A stretch of 64,000 bases of DNA from Gnetum montanum. Its lineage: Eukaryota > Streptophyta > Gnetopsida > Gnetales > Gnetaceae. Location: contig MNCI01009467.1 in the NCBI GenBank assembly GCA_015680685.1, positions 51,330 through 115,329 of the forward strand, in the 5' to 3' direction. Below, one piece after another: positions 23,327 through 35,985 of this stretch. Each line of letters begins with the position of its first letter. Positions within the stretch are counted from its first letter, which is position 1. Both the position numbers and the translations under genes were made by a program. Below the pieces are notes generated by a model. It had not been told where the DNA came from and searched no databases. It saw only the letters and a list, made by a program, of their open reading frames with translations.

Positions 23327-25733
23327 CAAATGGCACCAAGATCTAAGAGACTACAAGAGGGAGGAACATCTTAACCAAGGGACAAGTGACCAAGAGGGAG
23401 AAGGGGCTAGTAGACATAATAGCCCTAAGAAGAAGCAACAAGAACACATGTCACGAGACATCTTTGGGAGAAGCTCGAAGTGGAATTTGTTTAATAGATT
23501 CCCACATCTGAAACCTATTAGTCATAACTAGATGAGGTGCCTGACCCTAGACCAAACCTAGAAGTCATCTTGACTAAGGCTTGAGTAAGGAAAATCAATA
23601 CTAAGGAGGTCAAAGGCTTGGTTGTTCAAGAACTTAACTTTGATCCCTTCTTAGACTTGGTGATAGAAGAGGTAAAAACCCAACTGCAAACCTTTACCCT
23701 GTGGCCTATCCTCACTTCTAGTGGAGAGTCATACGTGGGAGAGACGTACCTCTTCTAGAAAAATAGGCAAGCTAATACCATAGTTAAGATTAAGAACATT
23801 AGTTTTTCCTATTTGGTTGAGGTCATCTCAAAGGCCCTTTGGTTACTTGACATTAGGACAACCTCAGTAGAGATCTTAACGTAGGTAGACCCAGAGGTTA
23901 AGAAAGAATGGATTCAACATTGTTATGGAGTGGAGCATAAGAAGTATGGTGTACTCACTAAGGCAAAGAGGGTTTATTTTAAAATTGTGGCCTATCACCT
24001 TAATCCAAAGGTGAGGTTAAGTAAAATCATAGCCTTCTCTACCTATGCATGTGTCGCTCTAAGTAGTAAATTCCATGTCAATCTCACACAGCTCATATTC
24101 TCGAAGATAAAAAAAGGTTTCAAAGAGAATAAACATGGGAGGAAGACACTTCCCTTTCTATGCCTCATCAGAAAATGATGGAAAAGAGGAGGCATAGCCT
24201 GCAATGCTAATGATATGTTATGTCATGCTCCTGCTACATCTTGGTAGGAGACAATGAAGGACAAAGTACTTGCCAAGATGCAAGAAGAGGAGCAGCCACC
24301 ACCACCACCACCAACTCAAGAAACAACATCAGAGGCTCAAGTTGCCATTGGGTGCATGCAGAAGCTCCATGAGCAACTCCTATAGTAGCAACTAGAAGGA
24401 CCAAATGGTGGTAAACCATCATTCTACTAACTAGCTTTGAGCCATTAGAACAAGGTTACTTGAATAGTAAGTTGGTTGGAGAAGACTATGTTGTTGTTCT
24501 CCAATCAAAGAATGTAGGTGCCTGCAAGGTCAAATTCAAGCACCTAAGATGTGATGATGTTCATCTTAGAACAACAACAATTCCCAAAGATCTCTAGGAA
24601 TGCTTCCACTTTTTTTATGCACTTGAAGAAGGGCGAGGGGGTAACTGTCTTGGTGATGCACATCATGAATAGGAGACAATAGCAAAGGTGATGACTAATC
24701 ATGTAGTAGAGGCACTCAACACTCCTATGGCTATCGTGCCAAATGTTGCTACACTTCGAGATGTGTAAACATTCATAGGAGCAAGTGGGAGCCTAAGTGC
24801 AGCCAACACAAGGAGGTGTTGGATTGACTGGTGGGTATTAGGCACTTGCTTCTAGAGATCTTTGATATCCTAGATAACATCATTGCTACCTAGTTGGAGC
24901 TATTGGAAGCTAAGGGCAACCTTACCATTGCCAATGCCCAACTCTAGGTAGCAACATCTAAAAATAGATGACTAGCTATCGAGGTTGTGGAATTGAGAGC
25001 CCGATTAGTTGATCCCACTATTCTTAGCCAAGCAGTAACCAAAGATGAAGCTTTCTTGCAACTTCAAAATAGAGTTCAATAGGCTAAGAACACAAAGGAG
25101 ATGGTGGTCTTTGAGTAGTCCTTATTAGAGGCCATGACTTACAACACTAAAAAGGACTTGTTGAAAGTCCATAAGGAGAATCTAGCTTTGACCTAAGACA
25201 ATCATTGTTTGGGAAATGTTGAGGCACAAAAAGATCAAATGATGGAATTTGTGCAATAACAGCAAGAGTAGTTTTCCAAGGTGAACATGGATAGGATGGT
25301 TGCTAAAAATCGTAATCTCTCGATGGAGGAAGTTCGTGTGCTTCACCAGAAATTAACCATTGAGATAACCATATGGAATAATGAGGTCCTAAAGTTTGAA
25401 GGAGTCAAAAATTACTATAGGAACTAGGTTGGGCTTCTCAAAGAAGTTAATGAAAAAGAAATCAAATTGGCCAAGGTGAAGATCAATGAGGCTCTCCAAC
25501 AACTCCAACAAGGAGGAAACATGTGGTAAGCCATATTTGATGGATTAAACACTAACAACAAAGCTGAAATCTAGCTAAAGAAGCTGTAGATCAAGAAGAT
25601 GAAAAAATATATTAAGTTAGCCAACCTTCAATATGCAAATGTGGCAATGCTAATTGTCAAACAACCATGGTCATAGCTAGAGAAATAAGTGGCCAGCTGA
25701 TGCCTCTTTTATAAGGTAGAGTTCAAGCACCAT
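23327..25733 (+). pseudogene. Extra 3' ORF of outer Athila-like element (env position), coiled-coil protein
   Basis: A sense-strand gene between pol and 3' LTR, broken by stops. It starts MAPRSKRLQEGG at 23327. The middle (about 23640-24180) has the helical pattern of the plant putative transposon-protein module, including SKFHVNLTQLIF and LPFLCLIRK; the open piece is 23930-24178. The second half (about 24880-25700) is Glu/Lys/Gln-rich and predicted by eye to be coiled coil. It was interrupted by the nested element at 25733 and continues after 35297. Such ORFs occur in Athila elements and were once called env-like; no signal or membrane segment was seen here. Confidence 0.6.
25729..25733. repeat. 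TSD of nested element, left
   Basis: ACCAT, exact copy at 35293-35297. Confidence 0.9.
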
Positions 25734-26521
25734 TGATGGGACGCGATATCACGTCGGTCCCTACGATATCGCATACGCGATATCGCAGCCCATTGTCAGT
25801 TCTATAAATAAGAGGCAGCTCTCCCTTAATTATCCATCTAGATCTAGACCTTAGCCAAACTCTTGCCATTTTACCATTCCAGAGTTAGAATAATTTCCAT
25901 GTGCCTGTAGTAGGAGTCCCAAAGTGAACGGATCTTTATTCAAGCAATTCTGTACCTGAGCACACAATTGTGTACGGCAATAAAGACGAACTTTTGGATA
26001 AACCTTGCAGAATATGGACTAAGCTAAATAGGACTTTAATTATCTTTAAATGTTTAAATTATTTCTTAAGGACTTAATCTCTCTCAACCCTCAACTCTGA
26101 TAGTTAAGTGTATTCAGTACGACTGCTTCGAGCACGTGTGTTATGCTTGGTAATCCCAGTAATGAATAACGTATGGTAATCCTAGTAGTGTTGCATTGGT
26201 TGAGGGTGTGAACGACAAGTGGGAACGGATATTGATGCTAGGACGTTTAAAGCTTAGTTAGTTAAAGTTAGTTACTTAGTCTCTTCACCCTTTTCCCTCT
26301 TAGCATAGGCGATAAAAGATAAAATACATAAAAATCATGTACCTCAAGTTCACTTAACCATACAACCGTGACAAATACAAGTGAGCTTGGGAAGACAGCG
26401 ACTGATTAACCTTAAGTGTTCCATAAGGCGCATAAGCACTTAGTCCTTGGAGTTCGACCGGATCACGCGTGTAACGCTCGTATTCGTATGGTTGAGTGTA
26501 GGGGTACCTCGCCACTCATCA
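25734..26521 (+). repeat. 5' LTR of nested Athila-like element
   Basis: 788 bp, TGATGGGACG to CACTCATCA. U3 holds GCGATATC/GATATCGC palindromes around 25742-25785; TATAAATA at 25803-25810; AATAAAG at about 25979. Partner of 34508-35292 (785 bp), from which it differs at scattered, mostly transition, positions. Confidence 0.95.
25803..25810 (+). promoter_or_regulatory. LTR TATA box
   Basis: TATAAATA in the 5' LTR, followed about 30 bases later by the presumed start of R. The same box is at 34574-34581 in the 3' LTR. Confidence 0.7.
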
Positions 26522-26522
26522 T

Positions 26523-26540
26523 TGGCACCGTTGCTAGGGA
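26523..26540 (+). other. Primer binding site, tRNA-Asp
   Basis: TGGCACCGTTGCTAGGGA, one base after the 5' LTR. It differs at three positions from the tRNA-Asp complement TGGCGCCGTTGCCGGGGA used by Athila/Calypso-type elements. Confidence 0.8.
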
Positions 26541-26665
26541 CTTAGTTGTTTGTGTGCTAAGTAGAACATAGGAAATCATCCACATTGTTGGGAGCTAGAA
26601 CGAACCCTTAGGGTTAATCATACGAAAAACAACATAATGGTAAATAGCACATTGAACAAACTAAG

Positions 26666-29600
26666 ATGTCTTCTTCTTCTCAGAAAAGCACTTCACCACC
26701 TAGGGATCACACTAGAGACAGTCGGTGGTACAACACACATAATCAAAACCCGCCAATTCCTCAACTGTTCAGTGTGGTGTATACTCACCATGATAAGTAT
26801 ATACCCGATTTTACCTTTGTCTTCCATCAAGATGAACAACTGTGTTGGAGAGACTTGGAAGGTAACATAGTGTTGCCTCTAGATAAAGTTGCCCCCAACA
26901 TGCTCCTTTGTGTCCTTGCACGAATAGGCATGTCGCAATTATACGCTGAGTACGTTGCATGCGATTACAACGCAAGGGAGTACCATCCCATAGAAGGGCA
27001 ACATCAACGGGACTCGTGGTAGGAGAGTTACCATACATTGTTGAAGGGCAAAGGACCCCATAACAGTTCACCCGTCATAAGTGAAATCAAGGGTGGTAAA
27101 CCCATTTCAATAGGTTCTCCACGAAACGATGTTCCCCGTCCTAACAATGGTGAGGAGGTGGAGTATCAGAACCTACACTTCACAATTCACATCCCTGATT
27201 TTGATCCCCATGAATACCAAGTGTTCAATGAGGGAACACAAATACATGACAAGGGTGGGCAGTCTGCTCTTCATCACGATCGGGGCCATAGCCACCGAAG
27301 AGAAGGTAAGAAACATTGTCATGGCAATGGTTCTCCTTCTTCTTCACCTTCATCGCATCATTCACCCTCTCCTTCCACATCAGGGTGCAGTCACAAAGAG
27401 CACAACCGTGAGGATAAGGGTAAGCATAATGAGAACCCTCGATGAGAGAGTCGATAGCGAGGATGAGGGCATTCGAGAGAATCAAGACATGGAAGAAGGG
27501 AAAGTAAGGAACCGCATAGGCATCACAGACACCATGAGAGAACTGACAACGAAGAACCCCTACTAGCAACCTAGAGTATGTTAGACATTATAGAGGCTGT
27601 TAAAATACCTACAAGGCACCAGAAAGATAGCTGGATCAAGAGACTAAACATGAATAATATCCCACGGTTTGAGGGGGGATACAATGCTGATATGCAAAAC
27701 CACTTACAGGCATTCCACGATGCCTATGCCTTGTAGAATATTGAAAATGAGTGGCAGAAGTTAAAGTTGTTCCCAAGGAGACTCATAAAAGAAGCAAAAA
27801 GTTGGTACTAGTCCTTAGAACCGGAATTCGTTAGATGGTGGAGTACGATGCTAGAATTGTTTAATGATAAATATCAAATGTACTCCCGAGTGTCCAACTT
27901 GTGTAAGCAGATCCAAGGATGGAAGTAGGGTAATCACGAACCCTTGGATGCTACCATGGGCCGATATTATGCACTGTTACATCGTTGCCCGGGACATGGT
28001 TACGTGCAACGGGATTAAATTTGCCATCTCGTAGATGGGTTAAGACATGAAACCAGGAGAACCCTTGGAACATATGCCCAAGGGAGATTATCAAAACTTA
28101 GATCCCATGAAGTTCATAGATTTTTGGAGCAAGTAGCTAAGGAAGAAGGAGAGTTACAGAAAAGAGAAAGAGCATAATCGTGATCCTTCCCTCCAAAAGA
28201 GGGGAGTGAGATTCTGTGAGGAGGAGGATGAGTCACCACTCGAAGAGTTGGTTAATTGAAAAGCCTTCCGCTTCAAAAGTTGACAACCAATGTATTGGCT
28301 AAGGTAGATCAAATGTGGGACTCCTTAGACAGTAGATTTGAAACCGTTCTTAAAGTTGTAGAGGAGTATAAGGAGCGAAGTAGTGATCATGATAAGAAAA
28401 AGAGGAGAGATTCAGACCATGCACATAACAAGGGTAAGGGAAAAATGACTATCACTGATGAGGTTGTGGACTCTGATATAGACAATGACGGTGGATGTGA
28501 GATCTACCAATATGACCATCCTAAGGGATGTTGCCCAATAATCTCACATCTGCAAGAGTCCGGGGTGTATGCACTCAACCCAAGACTTAACAAACGACAA
28601 GCACCCCGAAGGATACCTTATCCCCAAGGGAACCTAAGGTAGTTCCACCAACCCTTAATGTATTATCCAAGTGGAAATCTACCAAAACCTATTGAGCAAC
28701 ACTAGTAGTGGCAATAGCCACAGTCATGGGGGATGCCACTGCCTAGGCAACAATACCCTTAGTGGCAACCAGATCCATATGGCTATTATGTGCAGCAGTC
28801 AGTTTCTCCAAGTGACTCTATCAGTCACATGACCCCACAACGTCACTACCAAGTTCAGGAGTATTTTAAGACTCCTTCTCCTGGGAGAGACACACCACAT
28901 GTGTACCATCCTCCGAATCCATCTGCATCTCTAATGCCGATTGTTCGACTACCACCTGCTCCAACGATGCAAGGGGAACTCCCCACTCAACCGCAGTAAC
29001 ACAATGCTACGAGAGTTGTAAACCTTCAACCAATTGCTGGTTCTAACAACCATACAAAGAGAAGACCTTTCTTTAGAACCAACAGTCCAAACAAGCTCTC
29101 ACAACCACAAGTGGTTGAACATCTACACACCTCTGTATGAAATAAAGTTTTGGGACCTCCTTCAAATCAAAAACAGAGCTCAACGCACATGATTATGTTA
29201 ACACATACCGTCACTCAGTAGATCAAGGTGGGCCACCTTCCTAGGAAATTCTCTGATCCTAGAAGTCCTCTAATCTACCTCCAAGTTGCTGGGAATGAAN
29301 AGATGTACAAAGCCTGGAACTTACCTTCACTAAGGAAGAGTAATATTTGACTTGAGCTGGCTGACTAGTCCATCACTATCCCTTTGGGACTGGTGGAGGA
29401 CATCATTACCACTATGAGTGGTTGGTCATATCTAGCTGATTTCCTAGTGATACAAGTAAACAACGGTAAGGGGGACTTCCCAATAATAATGGGAAGAGCA
29501 TGGCTAAGCACTATAGATGCACGCCTATGGATCCGTGATCTTTCCCTGGAAATATCCAAGAAGAACCCTTTTGAAAAGATCGAGAAGAAGAAAATTCCAT

Positions 29601-32600
29601 GCATCGCATACAGTGACACAGGGTGCCATTGTGTGTAGAAATCATGGGTTATGCGAAGTTTAGCATTGCCTGCATGCGATCGGTGTGCACAAGAAATTAA
29701 TATACAAAGGTGCCTGTATGCAGTAGCCACACGATAAGAGGACACCTTGTGGCTGATGGCTGATCAAGAGAGTAACTTGATAACATGCATGGAATTAACT
29801 GAGGGAATAACTAGTGCTTACATTGGAAGCACAGACACACTTGAGCAAGTCTGTTGCCAACTTCCCAACCTTAGCATCGAAAACATCAACTGGGGGAAGT
29901 TGGAAATTCTTGAGAGATTTAAACAAGAGCCCCTTGATCTGAAACCATTGCCCATTGGTCTGGAGTATATGACCCTTGAAAATGGAAAACTGGTAATCAT
30001 CAACGCAAAACTTGTTCCCAACCAAAAAGAAAGACTACTGAAAGTGATAAACAAGTGGTCAAAAGCCTTTGCCTAGTCATATCCTAAGTTAACTAGAATA
30101 GATCCTGGGTTATGCTAGCATAGGATTTACATGGACCCCTCCATGAAACATCGAAAACAACCACAGAGGCGATTGAACCCGAAATTGAAACAAATAGTAA
30201 AGGAAGAGATAGAACAGCTTCTCAAGGCTGGGTTCATATATCCCATTGCTGATAGTGAATTAGTAATCATGCCTAAGAAGGTAGGAAAATGGAGGGTATG
30301 TATAGATTTTAGGCTGCTGAACATGGCAACATTCAAGGATCATTTCCTGTTGCCATTCGTTGACCAAGTCTTAGACACTATAGCGGGGCATCGCTATTAT
30401 AGTTTTCTGGATGGGTATAGTGGATATAATCAAATATGAATAGCACCAGAAGATCAAGCCAAAACAACGTTCACTAGCCCTTGGGGAACATTTGCATATA
30501 AACAAATGCCATTTGGCTTATGCAATGCTCCTGCCATGTTTCAACGTTTAGTTCTAAGCATATTCTAGTAGTAGATTGGGAACGGAGTGGAAGTCTTTAT
30601 GAACAACTTCTCCACTTATGGAACAAGCTTTGATCAAGCCCTGGACCGATTAGAGCAAGTGTTAAAATGATGTGTAGAAACCAACTTAAGGCTCAATTGG
30701 TAGAAAATCCATTTGATGGTCCAAGAGGGCGTTGTACTTGGGCATAAAATTTCACAATCAGGAATAGAGGTAGACCTGGATAAAGTTAGGATCATCCAAG
30801 GAATTATCTGAGAACCGGAAACTATTAAAGACATTTGGTCATTCCTTGGACACATTGGGTACTATAGGAGATTCATTGAGAACTTCTCCAAGATTGCTAA
30901 ACTATTGGTAGAACTAACGAAGAAGGATGCACCATTCGAATGGACCAGGGAATGTGAACGAGCATTCCAAACTCTAAAACAAAGACTTGTAGAAACTCCC
31001 ATTCTACAAGTCCCTGACTAATCCAAACCATTCCATATAATGACTAACGTATCTAATTATGCCTTAGGAGTCGTACTAACACAGTTAGATGAACAAAAAT
31101 GCCCTTATTACATTCATTGTGCAAGTAAGAGTATCGTCGGTGCACAACTAAACTACACAACTACAGAAAAAGAACTAATGGCTGTAGTGTTTACACTGGA
31201 CAAATTTAGGCACTATGTGTTAGGCTACAAAGTGTACATTCATACGGATCATAGTGCAATCAGGTTCCTCATGAATAAGCCAACGGTTAGCCCTCGTATT
31301 ATACATTGGCTGGTAATCCTATAGGAGTTCGATCTAACGATGGTAGATCGAAAGGGCACCGAGAACGTAGTTGCAGATCACTTATCTCAGTTGCATTGGG
31401 ACATCAAAGAGGATGAATATGCCATATCTAATCATTTTCCTGACGAAGCCCTCTTTGCCGGTGTAGTGAATAACCAACCCATGGAAACGAATTGGTATAG
31501 TAGCATTCTCACCTATCTCCTTTCCCAACAAACACCACAAGGGTTGGACTTTAGGAAGAAGCAACAGTTTCTTCACAAAACCAAGTACTTCATGGAGATC
31601 AAAGGACAACTTTACAAAGTTTGTCCTGATGGCTTGGTTCGATGGTGTGTACCCGATGTGGACCAACTAAGAGTTCTTTAGGACGCTCACGGGGGCCCTG
31701 GTGGGGGTCACTATGTAGGGAGACGAACAGCTATCAAGATCCTGCTTGTAGGATATTACTGGCCAACACTATTTCGAGATGCCCATGATTTTGTCCAATC
31801 CTATGAGTGCTGTCAACGTGATGGAGGAATGACTGCTAGAATGGAGGGCCCGCAACAATGGATTCAACCTTTGGAACCCTTCGACATTTGGGGAATAGAC
31901 TTTATGGGGACCATTACACCAATGTCCAATGGAAAAGCTTATATCATTATTGTTGTTGACTATCTAACAAAATGGGCTGAAGCAGCTATTGTAACAGACT
32001 GCATATCGTCTATAGCTACACGATTTGTACAACAACAAGTCATAAATAAGTTTGGTGTGCTGCGTGCACTTATCTCAGATAACAGAACGCATTTCATGGG
32101 TGCAACCTTTCAAAAATTGATGCAATGCTTAGGGGTTGAACATAAATTGACTACACCTTATCACCCCCAAGCTAATGGCCAAGCCAAGGTCACTAATCAG
32201 GAGATTACTAAAATTTTGACAAGAACAATTAGCAAATTTAGGCAAGATTGGAGCACTAAACTGAACGATGCTCTTTGGGCATATCGCTCCACTTGGAAAC
32301 TCCCTATAGACTACTCTCCCTATGAGTTAGTGTACGGAAAACTCCCAAAGCTTCCAATTCAAATCGAGCTTCATACACTGTTCATGGCATGTGACCTCCA
32401 CCTTGACCTTGATCTAGCACAAAAACAAAGATTAATGACTCTAAACGTGCTAGACAAAAACCGATTGGTTGCCCTATCATCAAATGAGTTGCACAAGGCA
32501 CATAACAAACAACGTCATGACTTAAAAATTTGAAAGGTCTAGTACCAACCAGGAGATAAGGTCTTTTACTGGAACCCCAGATATGTGCCCCAATGCATGA

Positions 32601-32776
32601 AATTTCAAACATTGTGGGAAGGACCTTACATCATTCACACAACATTTCCCTCAGGAGCCATGACCATATACAAACTTAAAAGCCCTGATAAAAGATCATT
32701 GGTCAATGTGCAACAAACCAAACCTTTCCATGAACCTAGAGTAGCTGGTGCACATAATACCTCTGAGAGAGGATGA
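26666..32776 (+). pseudogene. gag-pol polyprotein of nested Athila-like element
   Basis: One frame carries the whole polyprotein, about 2,037 codons, with many stops. Order: gag (26666-28642; core near 27575-28110, zinc-knuckle-like CEIYQYDHPKGCC near 28495-28535 with one Cys lost), protease (about 29280-29640; the active-site stretch is missing at the N at 29300), RT (about 30130-30860; box YMDD changed to FMNN at 30596-30607), RNase H (about 31020-31330, TDHS and TTEKEL), integrase (about 31680-32535; WGIDFMG and LISDN keep both Asp, but the Glu position reads NGQAKVTN), and a C-terminal LWEGPYII segment. Changed RT and integrase residues plus stops show it is dead. Stops are mostly TAG. 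Confidence 0.92.
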
Positions 32777-34507
32777 CCTTGCTCCTTATTTCAGATCTCT
32801 CCCTTTCAATTCAATCATGGGGGAGATGGCCACCTATGTTGATCATTTGAGACCCTCTGTTCTTTTTAAAGTTTTTGTTTTACACATTTTTGTTTTACAA
32901 ATTTCTTTAACTTTTCTTGTTTTTGTTTTACAACATAGTTTATGTTTTTTCATTTCTTTGTGTGTTTGATTACTTTGTTTGATTCGTCACTTAATCAGTA
33001 CTCTGAAGATGGTATGAACTATATTCCATTGATTGCTAATGTTTGGTTTTTACCTTTAAGTTATGATGTTGATACTAAGGTATGGTTCTTTTGATATAAC
33101 AGGCAATGAGTCCACATCATCCACGCATCCATAAATTTCTCTAGTCTCTCTTGGCTTGGAACTGTATAGTCCCTTTCTCAATAAATAGAACTATCAACGA
33201 ATCGATGACTGGGTATTTTTCAAACTAAGGAAGGACTCAAGGATTGAAAAGGGTGTGACTTTAAGGGGATTTGATGCACTTGTGTTGGCCATTCTCTTGG
33301 ATGCTTGGATGTTTTCTTCTTGAGTTTTCTTACCATTTTGACATTGCCGCATTATCGGGAAGTTGAGGAAATAAAAATAATAAGTCTTTGCATGGTGTGG
33401 TTCTCACAAAAAAACACAAAAAAAAAACAGTGAGAATTCAAAGCACATCCCTTAGACGAAATAATCATTTGGGCTACAAGCACTGGTTATGGAACTAAAA
33501 TAAACATGTTTCCTATAACTANTACCTTGTTCTTAAGATTCCATTCCATTCTCTTCTTTCCATCCTTCTTTCCCCATTTATCACCTCATTGCCGGTTGTA
33601 TCCGTAGTCCATATGTTGGTGGATGCATTGTTTTCTTTTTGGTAAACTCTTGTGGTTAAGACTTTAACTCTTGTTTCCAAATGACATTCTTAGAGCCTAC
33701 GGACTCTTTGAATGTGGGATTGTTAGGGCATTAAGAATATGAGCCTGCTTTGGGGAGAACCCACTGGCATTCCTATTTGGTGCATCTGTTAATTTCTTTC
33801 CTTTAAACATTGCTACAATCACCATTTATTTTGTTCATTTCCATCTTTGACATTCCTTTCATCGGTGTTGCAGTTGTCTCTTTTTCTCCATCTTTCTTAC
33901 TCCTTATCTTTTTCCATTCTCTTGCTACCGGAGGTTCGTGATTAGTCATGGGGGTCCTGGTCCAATTTTTTCGATTTTCTCTTAAGCCCTACACCTTGGG
34001 TAGTCACCAGTATTATATCTCCAGATTCACATTAGCCATATCACAACTAAGCCAATGGACCTTACACTAAGGCAAGGTATTAACTACATTGTGATTCATT
34101 TATCCTTGCTAATATCAGACTGTGTTGTGTGTGCAGATGGCAATCATAGAACAATGGATTGGATCTGGAGGAAACGCTTGGAATGGACTACTGCTGAAGA
34201 AATTATGCAAGGAACAAGATTGATGGCGCCCTTATGGATGGACAACGAAAGGCACAATCTTGGTGTTGGTAGCAACATACTTCTTCTTTCTCTCTCTTTC
34301 TCTCTCAGCTGCGAAATAAGGTTGGATGTCAATTGTATATAGTGTTCACTCTTGTTGTCATGAACACTAATTTTTTCATGTATTGTAATGATGATCCGTT
34401 CACATGTCATCCCATTCACCATTAGTTCCATCCAAGTTAATAATCCCATACCTTCCCAATATTTTGTAAGGAACTCGAGGATGAGTTTTTATTTAGTCAT
34501 GGGGGTA
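32777..34507 (+). other. 3' non-coding region and polypurine tract, nested element
   Basis: About 1.7 kb without coding potential: T-rich at 32870-32970, a pyrimidine-rich stretch at 34275-34310, a single N at 33522. It ends TTAGTCATGGGGGTA just before the 3' LTR, the likely plus-strand primer; the outer element has TTAGTCGTGGGGGTA at the same place (35971-35985). Confidence 0.7.
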
Positions 34508-35292
34508 TGATGGGATGTGATATCACGTGAGCAGCGATATTGCATACACGATATTGCAGCCCGTTACCAGTTCTATAAATAAGAGGCAACTCTCCCTTTT
34601 TTATTCATCTAGATCTAGACCTTAGCCAAACTCTTGCCATTTTATCATTCCGGAGTTAGAATAATTTCCATGTGCCCATAGTAGGAGTCCTAAAGTGAAC
34701 AGATCGTTATTAGAGCAATTTTGTACATGAGCACACAATTGTGTATGTAAATAAAGACAAAATTTTGGATAAACCTTGCAGCATATGGACTAAGCTAAAT
34801 GGGACTTTAATTATCGTTAAATTTTTAAATGCTTTCTTAAGGACTTAATATCTCTCAACCCTCAACTCTCATAGTTAAGTGCATTCAGTATGACCGCTTT
34901 GAGCATGTGCGTTACACTTGGTAATCCCAGTAACGAATAGCGTTTGATAATCCCAGTAGTGTTGCATTAGTTCAAGGTGTGAACAACAAGTGGGAACGGA
35001 TACTGATGCTAGGATGATTAAAGCTTAGTTAGTTAAAGTTAGTTACTTAGTCTCTTCACCCTTTTCCCTCTTAGCATAGGTGATAAAAGATAAAATACAT
35101 AAAAATCATGTACCTCAAGTTCACTTAATCATACAACTGTGACAAATACAAGTGAGCTTGGGAAGACAGTGATTGATTAACCTTAAGTGTTCCATAAGGC
35201 GCATAAGCACTTAGTCCTTGGAGTTCGATAGGATCGCGCATGTAACGCTTGTATTTGTATGGTTTAGTGTAGGGGTACCTCGCCACTCATCA
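34508..35292 (+). repeat. 3' LTR of nested Athila-like element
   Basis: 785 bp, TGATGGGATG to CACTCATCA, matching 25734-26521. TATAAATA at 34574-34581. Confidence 0.95.
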
Positions 35293-35297
35293 ACCAT
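35293..35297. repeat. TSD of nested element, right
   Basis: ACCAT, exact copy at 25729-25733. Confidence 0.9.
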
Positions 35298-35985
35298 AAA
35301 TACACGAAGAAAAATCTTGAAATAGCTAATGCTGAGCTTGAAGTCTGTAAACCTGCTTCATAGACCAATGATTAGTAACAGAGAACCTAGCCAAAAGAAT
35401 GAGCAATCACTAGGAGTTGTAGAATCTTGTTAAGACATTTGACATTGAACATAAACAATTTGTCGTCTAGTTTGTAAATTTTAAGGTGTTATTCCCAGCC
35501 ATGCCTTGTTGGTTGGATGTTCCCCATACTAGTTGACATCAGCAATGCTATGTGGACTATGTATAATCCCCAGACTAAGGAGGAGAAGATGAAGACACTG
35601 CTGGATGGCTTCTGTCTTCCACCAAAAGTAGAAGCTATAGAAAAATAGTTGTAGCCTTAACCTCAGCCACCATCAGCATCGACATTGAAGGCTAAAGAAG
35701 GTTCATCAACACCCTAAGAGCCTCCACCTCCCGACACTGTCTAATTTTCTCTTCATCTTTAACCAGTAGAGGAACTCCAACTATCAATTTTTATAAGGAT
35801 GTTCAATTTTTTTTTCATGAACATCCATTTTTGTAAGTGATGTAAATATGTACAATCAAGCACTTAGAGTTAGTTAGTTAGTGAGGTAGTTGGTAGTTTA
35901 TGGTTTTATACCTTTCCAATTTTGTAAGAAGATTGCTCCTATTCTTGTTCGCTCAAGGATGAGTTTTCACTTAGTCGTGGGGGTA
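35298..35985 (+). other. Continuation of the outer element's 3' ORF and its 3' UTR
   Basis: Resumes the coiled-coil coding pattern (NLEIANAELEVCK near 35312-35350) after the nested insertion, then a Pro/Ser-rich end near 35660-35740, and 3' UTR to the polypurine tract at 35971-35985. Several stops. Confidence 0.55.

Larger units (their letters stand above)
25734..35292 (+). mobile_element. Nested Athila-like Ty3/gypsy element
   Basis: Full-length 9.56-kb element: LTRs 25734-26521 and 34508-35292, PBS for tRNA-Asp, a single gag-pol frame with many stops, a 1.7-kb 3' non-coding region and a G-rich purine stretch before the 3' LTR. Flanked by a perfect 5-bp TSD ACCAT (25729-25733 and 35293-35297). 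It sits inside the 3' ORF of the outer element, so it inserted later. Lineage from the RNase H/chromatin-facing segment (TENVVADHLS, TTEKELMAVVF) and the absence of a second RNase H. Confidence 0.95.

Noticed and set aside
24290-24320. CAC/CAA-rich stretch as a microsatellite or polyproline gene
   Set aside because: A short run of proline codons within the broken Athila 3' ORF.
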